A stretch of DNA of 7,194 bases from Candidatus Aenigmatarchaeota archaeon (GCA_023256115.1 JAGDWU010000056.1:1-7194), one strand, 5' to 3'; numbered from the stretch's first letter, positions 1-6,183 are shown. Program-made: numbers and translations. Notes: generated by a model not told the origin, from the sequence alone.

Positions 1-317
1 AAAACTGCAGAAATTATATGAGCTGCTGTATGAAGCTTCATAATTTTATATCTTCTTTCCCAATCAATCTTTCCATGAACAATATCATTAACTTTAAAAT
101 TTGGCTCCTTTTCTAGCAAATGAACAATATTTCCACTAGAATCATAATAAGTATCTAAAACTCTAATTCCATTAATTTCTCCGGTATCTCCTGGTTGCCC
201 GCCGCTTCTAGCATAAAAACAAGTTCTATCAAGAATTACTTCTTTTCCTCTAATTTCCAAAACTTTTGCATCAAATTCTTTTAAATAAGAATCTTGCCAA
301 AAGAGCTTTTCTGTCAT
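1..317 (-). CDS. alaX: AlaX-type alanyl-tRNA editing protein (3' end outside window)
   Basis: AlaX proteins are free-standing relatives of the AlaRS editing domain and hydrolyse Ser-tRNA(Ala) or Gly-tRNA(Ala) in the cytosol. From the ATG at 317 the frame stays open to base 1, giving 105 residues. Visible signs: an AlaX-like N-terminus (MTEKLFWQDSYLKEF), the substrate-site loop FYARSGGQPGDTG at residues 35-46, and the zinc-binding HxxxH as H96-T-A-A-H100. The start is chosen because the conserved N-terminus begins there and no upstream extension is needed. It cannot be AlaRS itself, since the editing domain sits at the very N-terminus without a catalytic core. The cut prevents telling AlaX-M from AlaX-L, and the later zinc ligands lie outside. 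It is divergent from the hisS operon across a 56-nt gap, and no Shine-Dalgarno is seen. Family call strong; subtype open. Confidence 0.9.
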   Translation of the reverse strand, partial: MTEKLFWQDSYLKEFDAKVLEIRGKEVILDRTCFYARSGGQPGDTGEINGIRVLDTYYDSSGNIVHLLEKEPNFKVNDIVHGKIDWERRYKIMKLHTAAHIISAV

Positions 318-337
318 GAAAAGAAAATTAAAACTCT

Positions 338-353
338 AATTTAAAAATTTTAA
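338..353. promoter_or_regulatory. Shared TATA-like element of a divergent promoter
   Basis: AATTTAAAAATTTTAA lies midway in the 56-nt gap and reads as a TATA-like box on both strands (TTTAAAAAT on plus, TTTTTAAAT on minus). Its centre is about 26 nt from the alaX ATG (317, minus) and about 26 nt from base 370, where the small plus-strand gene would start. Archaeal TATA boxes are normally centred 25-28 nt upstream of transcription starts, so both transcripts would be leaderless or nearly so. No ribosome binding site is visible before either gene, which agrees. The assignment is pattern-based; in DNA this AT-rich such boxes arise easily by chance. Confidence 0.5.
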
Positions 354-373
354 CAAAACCTTATTATAGATAG

Positions 374-562
374 GGAAGAGTTTATCATTTTTGGGCAAGA
401 TATGTTAGAAAACATAAAGATGAAGAATGGAGTTTGCAGCAAAAAAAGCTTATTGATTCCCAAATAGAAAGCGTGAGAGAATTTTACAGAAAAAACCCAA
501 AAATTGCAAAAATTGTTTTGGAAAGGTTTAGAAGTCAAAAATTAAACCCGAAAAATAAATAA
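374..562 (+). CDS. Small basic protein of unknown function; start codon apparently disrupted
   Basis: This frame is open for 62 residues and ends at TAA 560-562, six bases before hisS. The peptide begins GRVYHFWARYVRKHKDEEW and continues in a lysine/arginine-rich, helix-prone sequence (for example IDSQIESVREFYRKNPKIAK), with a composition and codon choice like its neighbours. I do not recognise the family. There is no ATG, GTG or TTG before the aromatic YHFW block: a TAG stop sits at 371-373, directly before codon 374, and the first in-frame TTG is near 437. Removing the single A at 372 would give ATG GGA AGA GTT TAT, a clean start about 26 nt after the TATA-like element. So a one-base insertion (real or a sequencing error) probably destroyed the start. 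It would be first gene of the hisS operon. If the insertion is real this is a pseudogene or uses a distant weak start. Confidence 0.6.
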   Translation, partial: GRVYHFWARYVRKHKDEEWSLQQKKLIDSQIESVREFYRKNPKIAKIVLERFRSQKLNPKNK

Positions 563-568
563 AATTTA

Positions 569-1882
569 ATGGAAGAAGTTTCAAAAAGAGATTTAAACCC
601 AGTTAAAGGAACTAGGGATTTTTCTCCAGAAATTCAAATTTTAAGAAAAAAAGTTTTTGAGAAAATTGAAAAAATTTTTCAAAGATATGGATTTGACCCT
701 ATGGAGACGCCTATAATTGAAAAGTGGGAAATTTTGAAAGGAAAATATGGAGAAGAAGCAGAAAATAGATTGATTTGGAGGTTTAAGCTTCCTTATAGCG
801 AAAAAGAATATGCATTAAGATATGATTTAACAGTTCCATTAGCAAGATTTGTTGCAAGATTTAAACCAAAATTACCTTTTAAAAGATATCATATTGGAAG
901 AGTTTTTAGATACGAAGAGCCGCAAAAAGGGAGATATAGAGAATTTTGGCAGGCAGATTTTGATATTGTTGGAGCAAAGGAAATTTCCGCAGATGCAGAA
1001 GTTTTAAATATAGTAATTGAAATTTTTGAAGAGTTTAAATTTAAAGAATATAAAATAAAAATAAATGATAGAAGAATTTTAAGAGGGATTTTTGAAAAAT
1101 CGCTACAAATAAAAAATTTTGAAAAAATTTTATCAATTTATAGAATTATTGATAAATTAGATAAAATTGGGAAAGAAAAAGTAATTAAAGAGCTTGAAAA
1201 ATTAGAAATTCCAAAAAATTCATTAAATAAAATAAATGAATTATTGGAAATTAGCAAAGAAAAGAACGAAACAATAATTTCTTATTTAGAAAACTATCAA
1301 GTAGAAGAAATTAGCAAAGCAATAAATGATATAAAGCAAATTTTAGATCTTGTTTATAAAAAAGATGTAATAAAAATTGATTTATCATTAGTTAGAGGAT
1401 TAGATTATTATACTGCAATGATTTTTGAAGCAGTTGTATCGAAACCAAAAATTGGTAGCCTAGCAGGCGGCGGAAGATACGATGAATTAATAAAAATTTT
1501 TACTAATACAGAAATTCCTGCAGTTGGTGGTTCTATTGGAGTTGAAAGATTAATAGATGCTGGATTAGAAATTGGAATTTTTAAAGCTGATAAAAAAACT
1601 TATTCTCAAATTGCAATAATTTATACTTTGGAAGTTCCAATAAAAAAAATATTTGAAATTGCAAAAGAATTAAGAGATTATAACTTAAACGTCTACATGC
1701 CTTTAAAAGGTTTTAATTCTATTTTAGATGGAATAAAAGAAATTTCTAAAAGAGGAATAAAACATGCATTAATAGTTGGAAAAAAAGAAATTGAAGAAAA
1801 CATTTATACCTTACAAAATCTTGAAACAAGGGAAAAATTTAAAGTTAAATTAGAGGAAGTCGTGAAATTATTGAGTGTATAG
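569..1882 (+). CDS. hisS: Histidine--tRNA ligase (HisRS)
   Basis: Class II aminoacyl-tRNA synthetase that charges tRNA(His) with histidine using ATP, working as a cytosolic dimer. The 437 residues fit the usual HisRS length. The N-terminus carries the typical NPVKGTRDF (10-18); motif 1 surrounds P48; YDLTVPLAR (85-93) is the histidine/ATP-site strand; motif 2 is FRYEEPQKGRYREFWQ (113-128); the HisRS-specific catalytic-arginine loop is LVRGLDYY (274-281, R276); GGGRYDELI is at 300-308; motif 3 is PAVGGSIGVERL (317-328). Residues of about 345-437 form the anticodon-binding domain (IAIIYTLEVPIKK onward). All expected catalytic residues are present. The ATG at 569 lies six bases after the preceding small gene and 11 nt separate its stop from the next gene, so the three are probably one transcript. 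No Shine-Dalgarno is visible. Confidence 0.97.
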   Translation: MEEVSKRDLNPVKGTRDFSPEIQILRKKVFEKIEKIFQRYGFDPMETPIIEKWEILKGKYGEEAENRLIWRFKLPYSEKEYALRYDLTVPLARFVARFKPKLPFKRYHIGRVFRYEEPQKGRYREFWQADFDIVGAKEISADAEVLNIVIEIFEEFKFKEYKIKINDRRILRGIFEKSLQIKNFEKILSIYRIIDKLDKIGKEKVIKELEKLEIPKNSLNKINELLEISKEKNETIISYLENYQVEEISKAINDIKQILDLVYKKDVIKIDLSLVRGLDYYTAMIFEAVVSKPKIGSLAGGGRYDELIKIFTNTEIPAVGGSIGVERLIDAGLEIGIFKADKKTYSQIAIIYTLEVPIKKIFEIAKELRDYNLNVYMPLKGFNSILDGIKEISKRGIKHALIVGKKEIEENIYTLQNLETREKFKVKLEEVVKLLSV

Positions 1883-1893
1883 AATAAATAATT

Positions 1894-2325
1894 ATGGAGA
1901 AAGAAAAAGAGGAAATAAAAAGAGACCTTGAAAGAGTAGAAGAGTATGGAATAACTTTGCCACAAACAATATTTATAAGTTCAAAAGAGGTTGAAGTTTC
2001 TACTGGCTTAATAATAGCAGCTAGATATGCTGATAAAATAAGAAGAGCGATATTTGCAATTTTCGGAAAAGTTTTACCAACTGAAATAATATTAAGAGAT
2101 GTAGCAGAATTCAATAAAAAGCTTTATGATGAAATTGTAAAAAGAAAAATTGATAAGTTAGATGTTATAAGGATAAGATTTAAAGTTTCATATGATGCAG
2201 AAAATAAAAAATTAGAGTTTAAAGATTATGAAATAACAAGGTATATTGAAGAAGGCAAATTAAATGAGGAATGCAAAAAATATAAAGAAATGATAGAAAA
2301 CATTAAAAAACTCCTTTCATCTTAA
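1894..2325 (+). CDS. DUF2258-like archaeal protein
   Basis: A 143-residue soluble protein of unknown function. From memory, the block VSTGLIIAARYADKIRRAIF (35-54) followed by a helical stretch with AEFNKKLYDEIV (71-82) and a beta-rich part (DVIRIRFKVSYDAENKKLEF, 90-109) matches the archaeal family DUF2258; this has not been checked by search. The first 33 or so residues are a highly charged helix (MEKEKEEIKRDLERVEEYG) that may be lineage-specific. No membrane segment, cysteine cluster or catalytic motif stands out. It follows hisS by 11 nt, in the same direction and without its own visible promoter, so it is likely cotranscribed. Its last nine bases overlap the end of convergent elp3. The gene itself is certain from length and composition; the family name is moderately sure. 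Confidence 0.75.
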   Translation: MEKEKEEIKRDLERVEEYGITLPQTIFISSKEVEVSTGLIIAARYADKIRRAIFAIFGKVLPTEIILRDVAEFNKKLYDEIVKRKIDKLDVIRIRFKVSYDAENKKLEFKDYEITRYIEEGKLNEECKKYKEMIENIKKLLSS

Positions 2326-2331
2326 TTTTTT
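2305..2331. terminator. Bidirectional T-tract terminator region between convergent genes
   Basis: A run of six T directly follows the stop of the DUF2258-like gene on plus (2326-2331), and a run of six T on the minus strand (A at 2305-2310) follows the stop of elp3. Archaeal RNA polymerase terminates at such U-runs without a hairpin. Each run lies inside the coding part of the opposing gene, as expected from the nine-base gene overlap. T-runs are common in this AT-rich DNA, so this rests mainly on position. Confidence 0.4.
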
Positions 2332-3915
2332 AACCATATAATAACCTTCTTTTTCGTATCCAAGCTTTCTATAATATTCTCTAGTTCCAATTGCACTAAT
2401 AACAGCTATTTTACTTTTTCCATATTCTAAAGAGATTTCTTCAGCTTTTTGCATTAATGCTTTTCCTAATCCTTTATGTTGAATAAATTTGCTTTCAGAA
2501 TTAACTGGCACATGAAAGCCAAATGTTTTTAGCTCTCTAACAATGCTTGCTTTATCATCAATTTCTTTTCTCCAAGATTTTTCTGGTATTCTTAATCTTA
2601 GAAATGCATATATTACTTCATTTTTATCTTCAAAGCTAAGAAATATTTCTTTTCCATTGTTTGCATCATATTCAATTTTTTCAATATGTAAACTTTCAAA
2701 ATCTGGCTTATAACCTTTTAGCATTTTAATTCCAATTTCTCTTTCTCTTATTTCATTAATTTTTATTTTTAATTCTTTTGCTTTTTTAATTACAAATTCT
2801 CTTAAATTAGTATATTTATAGCCAATATCAAAATCTCCTAGCGGAAAATCTCTTCCTAATCTTTGAATTCTACAATATTTTGGAATAAATTTTAATGCTT
2901 TAGCTAACATTTCAACTAAATCTTCAAAATCATAAAGTTTAAATTTTCCTTCTTTATACAATTCATATAATTCAGCATTCTTAAAAATTTGACAAGGATA
3001 AATTTTTAAATAATCTGGTCTATAATTTTCATCTTCAAACAAAATTTTAAACATTTCCAAATCTCTATCTAAATCGCTATTTGGCAAATTTGGCATTATG
3101 TGATAAGTTATTTTTAATCCTGCATCTCTGCATATTTTAGTTGCTTCTTTTACTTCTTTTGTTCCATGATTTCTTTTTACAAATTCTAAAACATCATCAT
3201 AAACACTTTGAACCCCAATTTCTATTCTTGTAGTTCCATATCTTAGTAAATCGTCAACAATTTCATAATTCAAATAATCTGGCCTTGATTCTACTGTTAA
3301 TGAAACACATCTATATTTTGATGTTTCATTAATTTTTTGAGCTTCTTCCAAATTTTTGCTTTCTTTTTCATTTAATGCATCAAATATTTTTTTAATAAAT
3401 TCTTCTCTATAATTCTTTGGCAATGTTGTAAATGTTCCTAAAATTACTATTTCTATTTTTGAATTTTCTGATAATAAGCCTAATAATTTATAATGATATA
3501 ATCTTTCTTTTACTTGTAAGTAAGGGTCAAAATTATTTCTTTTAGCTCTTCTCATTGTAGGCTCATTTAAAGAATAACTTCTTGGAATTCCTTCTATACT
3601 TGGACAATAAATGCAATTACCACCACAAAAATAAGGAATTGTAGATAATGTAATAATTAGCGTCCCGCTAGCTTGTCTAATAGGTTTTAAAATAAAATAT
3701 TTTCTCAAATCAATGTTAAATTTTTCTTTAATTAGTTCTAAAATTGTTGTGCTTTTTAATATTTCAACTTTATGTTTTTTTGCTAATTCAATTTTAAGTT
3801 TTTCAAATTTCTCTTTTGTTAGATTATCTTTTAGTTTTAAACATTCTTCTTTCAATTCTTCTAAATACTTTTCAAATTTTTCTAAATCTTTTATCTTTTC
3901 TATTCCTAATAGCAT
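2317..3915 (-). CDS. elp3: Archaeal Elp3, tRNA uridine(34) carboxymethylation enzyme
   Basis: Stand-alone archaeal Elp3 uses a radical SAM centre and acetyl-CoA to make 5-carboxymethyluridine at the wobble position of tRNAs. The 532 residues match the family. The N-terminal tRNA-binding part is basic (KEKFEKLKIELAKKH, 34-48). The radical SAM domain spans about 75-355: iron-sulfur cysteines C97, C101 and C104 (CGGNCIYC), the following EPTMRRAKRNNFDPY block (118-132), TVESRPDY (207-214), IEIGVQSVYDDVLEFVKRNHG (from 231) and IQRLGRDFP (350-358). The C-terminal GNAT acetyltransferase domain (about 400-532) has the acetyl-CoA loop QHKGLGKALM (479-488) and ends IGTREYYRKLGYE (509-521). Cysteine spacing is CX3CX2C, whereas I recall CX4CX2C in most archaeal Elp3. 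The ATG at 3915 is the only in-frame Met before M121. It is divergent from the methyltransferase gene with one base between start codons. Confidence 0.95.
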   Translation of the reverse strand: MLLGIEKIKDLEKFEKYLEELKEECLKLKDNLTKEKFEKLKIELAKKHKVEILKSTTILELIKEKFNIDLRKYFILKPIRQASGTLIITLSTIPYFCGGNCIYCPSIEGIPRSYSLNEPTMRRAKRNNFDPYLQVKERLYHYKLLGLLSENSKIEIVILGTFTTLPKNYREEFIKKIFDALNEKESKNLEEAQKINETSKYRCVSLTVESRPDYLNYEIVDDLLRYGTTRIEIGVQSVYDDVLEFVKRNHGTKEVKEATKICRDAGLKITYHIMPNLPNSDLDRDLEMFKILFEDENYRPDYLKIYPCQIFKNAELYELYKEGKFKLYDFEDLVEMLAKALKFIPKYCRIQRLGRDFPLGDFDIGYKYTNLREFVIKKAKELKIKINEIREREIGIKMLKGYKPDFESLHIEKIEYDANNGKEIFLSFEDKNEVIYAFLRLRIPEKSWRKEIDDKASIVRELKTFGFHVPVNSESKFIQHKGLGKALMQKAEEISLEYGKSKIAVISAIGTREYYRKLGYEKEGYYMVKKLR

Positions 3916-3916
3916 A

Positions 3917-4528
3917 ATGGATATTTACAAACAAACAAAAATTTTATATGATAAAATTGCAGAAGGTTGGAAAAATATTAGAACAAAGCCATTTGATTTT
4001 GTAAAAGAGTTCGCAAAAGAAATAAAGAATAAAAAAATTTTAGATGTTGGTTGCGGAACTGGAACACAAATTTTGGCTTTTGATAAGTCTAATGTTTTTT
4101 TCTGTTTAGATTTTTCAAAAAATATGATAAAAATTGCAAAAGAAAAGTTAAAAGATTACAATGCATATTTTATAATAGCTGATGCAAGAAATTTACCATT
4201 CAAAAACTTTTCTTTTGATTATGTAATTTCAATAGCCTGTTTACATCATCTAAAAAAAGAAGATTTTTTAAGTGCTATAAATGAAATAAAAAGAGTTTGC
4301 AAAGGAAAAATATTAATTTCTGTTTGGAAAAGAAATATAAAACATTTCTTTGCTTTACTTTTAGGTTTTTTAAAATTTAAAAAATTTGGTTATGCATTAG
4401 TTAGCTGGAAACATAAAGGAAAAAAATATTACAGAATTTATTATCTTTACACAAAAAAAGAGCTAAAAAATCTTTTACCTGATGCAAAAATAATTGAATT
4501 TAAAGATAATTTATTGATTTATATTTAA
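3917..4528 (+). CDS. Trm9/ALKBH8-like SAM-dependent methyltransferase
   Basis: A 203-residue class I methyltransferase, probably acting on modified wobble uridine of tRNA. SAM motif I is ILDVGCGTGTQ (41-51), the acidic residue after strand 2 is D65 (CLDFS), the adenine-side loop is ADARNLPF (88-95) and motif IV is ISIACLHHL (104-112). Against yeast Trm9 as remembered, the N-terminal YDKIAEGW..IRTKPFDFV (11-29) resembles YNEIAPHF..TRYKPWPIV, SIACLHH resembles SIAVVHH, and the late YYRIYYLYTKKEL (171-183) resembles YRYYHLYREGEL. Trm9 methylates cm5U34 to mcm5U34, the step after Elp3, and the gene is divergently paired with elp3 one base away, which supports this role. The ATG at 3917 is used because the upstream open frame is only antisense to elp3. 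No Trm112 partner is in the window. Methyltransferase fold certain; Trm9-like role fairly likely. Confidence 0.85.
   Translation: MDIYKQTKILYDKIAEGWKNIRTKPFDFVKEFAKEIKNKKILDVGCGTGTQILAFDKSNVFFCLDFSKNMIKIAKEKLKDYNAYFIIADARNLPFKNFSFDYVISIACLHHLKKEDFLSAINEIKRVCKGKILISVWKRNIKHFFALLLGFLKFKKFGYALVSWKHKGKKYYRIYYLYTKKELKNLLPDAKIIEFKDNLLIYI
3941..3949 (-). promoter_or_regulatory. Predicted TATA box of elp3, inside the methyltransferase gene
   Basis: On the minus strand 3949-3941 reads ATATAAAAT, a good archaeal TATA box centred about 30 nt before the elp3 ATG at 3915, which would give a leader of only a few bases. Because the two start codons are one base apart, this box must lie in coding DNA and covers codons 9-11 (Ile-Leu-Tyr) of the methyltransferase. 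The matching box for the methyltransferase would lie inside elp3 near 3882-3894 and is much weaker (CTAAATCTTTTAT). Confidence 0.45.
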
Positions 4529-5938
4529 TTTTTTCAAAATTTCCATAACTTTTTCTGCACTTGCTTTTCCTCTAACTTTTTTCATTATAACGCCAAATAT
4601 TTTATCTTTCCTTTCAACTTCTTTTACAGTTTCTAAAATTATTTTTTCTAGTTCTTCATCACTTAAAATTTTTAAATTTAAATCTTCAATCGCTTTTTCA
4701 ACATTGACTTTTTTCTCAAAACAATATTCTAAAATTTTTTCAATCGATTCTTTTAATATTTCACCTTTTTCCAATTTTTTTAAAACTTCGTTAACAGTTT
4801 CAATATCAATTTCCAAATTTTTTCTCCTTAAATTAACCAAAATGTTTCCAAAAACGTTTGCAATAATTTTTGGCTCTAAATTAAATTTTTTAACATAATC
4901 TTCAAAATCAAAAAAATATCCGCTTTTTAATAGCGAATTTATCAAATCTTTAGATAATTTATATTGTTTTTCATACCTCTCAATTATTTTATCAATTCTT
5001 TCTGGCAATTTTATTTTTTTTATAATTTCAGTTGTTTTTATTGGTTTGATATCTGTTTCTGGATACATTCTTTCAGCTCCAGGTAATGGTCTCATAAATT
5101 CTGTTGTTCCATCTTGCTTTGCTGCTCTTGTTTCTTTTTTTATTTTTTCTCCCCTTTTCAAAATCTCTAATTGTCTTTTTATTTCATATTCAATGACTTT
5201 TGATATTAAGCTTAATTCTTGAACTCCCTTTATTTCAACTCTTTCGTTATTAAAAATTGAAATATTAACATCTTGCCTAATTGCTCCAATAACTTTTTTT
5301 ACTTTTCTTGTTGAAGATGCAATAAGCCAAATATAATATGCAATTTCTTCTATTTCTTTTGGGCTAAAGCCAGTTAAAACTTCGGTATCAATTTCAACTA
5401 GCGGAATTCCCAATCTGTTTAATCTATAATAAACTTTTCCATTTTCTTCCTTTTCTTTTGCTGCAGCATCTTCTTCTAAATAAATTGTTGGAATTCTAAT
5501 TTTTTTACCTTTATATTCAAAATATCCATCATAACCAATTAACATTGTCCTTTGAAATCCGCTAGTATTGCTACCATCTATTACAATTTTTCTCATTACT
5601 TGGATTTCTTCTGGAACTTTACAATTAAATAATAATGCAATTTGCAATGCAATTTCTAGCGCTTCTTTATTAACTTCATGCGGAGGTTCTTCGTCTAATT
5701 CAACTAAACAAGTTTCATTTTTGTAAATATAGTAGACAAAAGTCTTATCTTTAAGATATTCGTACATTGCAGCTTCATCTATTTCGCCAAGCTCGCTGTA
5801 TGTTGGATGCAATTTCCTAATTATTTTTCCTATTGGCTTTTCCATCATTTTTGTTGAACAATTACAAAACAACTTTTTTTGAGTATCCAATTGAATATGA
5901 ATTTCTAACCCAACTTTTAATTCTTTATAATCTATCAT
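4511..5938 (-). CDS. gatE: Glu-tRNA(Gln) amidotransferase subunit E lacking the GAD insertion domain
   Basis: GatE, with GatD, phosphorylates and amidates Glu-tRNA(Gln) to Gln-tRNA(Gln), the archaeal route to glutaminyl-tRNA. The cradle domain (1-about 300) is clearly GatE: VGLEIHIQLDTQKKLFCNC (9-27), SELGEIDEAA (48-57), LVELDEEPPHEVN (78-90), MRKIVIDGSNTSGFQRT (115-131), YLEEDAAAK (153-161), GAIRQDVNISI (218-228) and VEIKGVQELSLI (234-245). After it comes DGTTEFMRPLPGAERMYPETD (276 onward), then the helical domain and a YqeY-like tail ending VIMKKVRGKASAEKV (450-464). At 475 residues it is about 150 shorter than usual GatE (about 620): the AspRS-like GAD domain normally inserted before DGTT is absent, replaced by a short basic link (about 262-275), as in bacterial GatB. 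The start overlaps the preceding membrane-protein gene by ATGA; the 3' end overlaps the methyltransferase gene by 18 nt. Confidence 0.96.
   Translation of the reverse strand: MIDYKELKVGLEIHIQLDTQKKLFCNCSTKMMEKPIGKIIRKLHPTYSELGEIDEAAMYEYLKDKTFVYYIYKNETCLVELDEEPPHEVNKEALEIALQIALLFNCKVPEEIQVMRKIVIDGSNTSGFQRTMLIGYDGYFEYKGKKIRIPTIYLEEDAAAKEKEENGKVYYRLNRLGIPLVEIDTEVLTGFSPKEIEEIAYYIWLIASSTRKVKKVIGAIRQDVNISIFNNERVEIKGVQELSLISKVIEYEIKRQLEILKRGEKIKKETRAAKQDGTTEFMRPLPGAERMYPETDIKPIKTTEIIKKIKLPERIDKIIERYEKQYKLSKDLINSLLKSGYFFDFEDYVKKFNLEPKIIANVFGNILVNLRRKNLEIDIETVNEVLKKLEKGEILKESIEKILEYCFEKKVNVEKAIEDLNLKILSDEELEKIILETVKEVERKDKIFGVIMKKVRGKASAEKVMEILKKLNINQ
4529..4534 (+). terminator. T-tract after the methyltransferase gene
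   Basis: Six T immediately follow the TAA at 4526-4528, inside the 3' end of convergent gatE, a plausible hairpin-less archaeal terminator. For gatE on the minus strand, shorter T-runs lie opposite A5 at 4486-4490 and A6 at 4465-4470, within the methyltransferase gene. Position is the only evidence. Confidence 0.35.
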
Positions 5939-6183
5939 AAAAATATTAATCCAACAAAAATTCCAAATAAAAATCCAATATTATAAATTGGTAAATTTGA
6001 AAATAAACTTTTTAAATTTTCAACATTAACAATTCCAAAAAGCGAAGTTATATTTGTGTAGCCTAAAGAGTATGCAAGAACAAAAATAGCTAGCAAAATT
6101 ATTCCAATTTTAAAAACTCTTTTAATTAACATCCCTACCAAAATTCCTAAAACAAAATTTAAAATAGCAAATATTAAATTCAT
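5935..6183 (-). CDS. Small three-helix membrane protein between gatD and gatE (possibly FUN14-like)
   Basis: An 82-residue integral membrane protein. Hydrophobic segments lie at about 2-20, 26-41 and 64-82; a basic KRVFK (21-25) separates the first two, and a loop of about 22 residues (NITSLFG..NLKSLFSN) precedes the third. The last helix has a glycine zipper, G70xxxG74xxxG78, and ends without a tail; the first has G13xxxG17. The order glycine-zipper helix, basic turn, helix, loop, glycine-zipper helix recalls small archaeal FUN14-like proteins, but this is a resemblance from memory and not firm. By ATGA overlaps its start is tied to the stop of gatD (6180-6183) and its stop to the start of gatE (5935-5938), so translation of all three is probably coupled. 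That the gene is real is well supported by the two overlaps and the clear membrane pattern; function is unknown. Confidence 0.8.
   Translation of the reverse strand: MNLIFAILNFVLGILVGMLIKRVFKIGIILLAIFVLAYSLGYTNITSLFGIVNVENLKSLFSNLPIYNIGFLFGIFVGLIFL

Noticed and set aside
350..538. A 62-residue minus-strand open frame opposite the small pre-hisS gene
   Set aside because: It is Phe/Ser/Asn-rich with a composition typical of antisense frames and covers the promoter region, while the plus strand there reads as a protein-like sequence tied to hisS.
1249..1320. Short direct repeat GAAATTAGCAAAG in hisS
   Set aside because: Two copies of 13 bases encode similar helical residues (EISK) and are expected by chance in Lys/Glu/Ile-rich coding DNA.
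1845..2114. An 89-residue minus-strand open frame across the hisS/DUF2258 junction
   Set aside because: It lies fully antisense to conserved coding sequence, is Ser/Ile-rich and has no promoter or family match.
3713..3916. A 68-residue N-terminal extension of the methyltransferase from an upstream ATG
   Set aside because: This stretch is antisense to the conserved N-terminus of elp3, is Ser/Phe/Asn-rich as expected of reversed Lys/Glu-rich coding DNA, and the methyltransferase similarity starts just after the ATG at 3917.
4704..4898. A 64-residue plus-strand open frame inside gatE
   Set aside because: It is antisense to the helical domain of gatE and has the Phe/Ser/Lys composition of a reversed frame.
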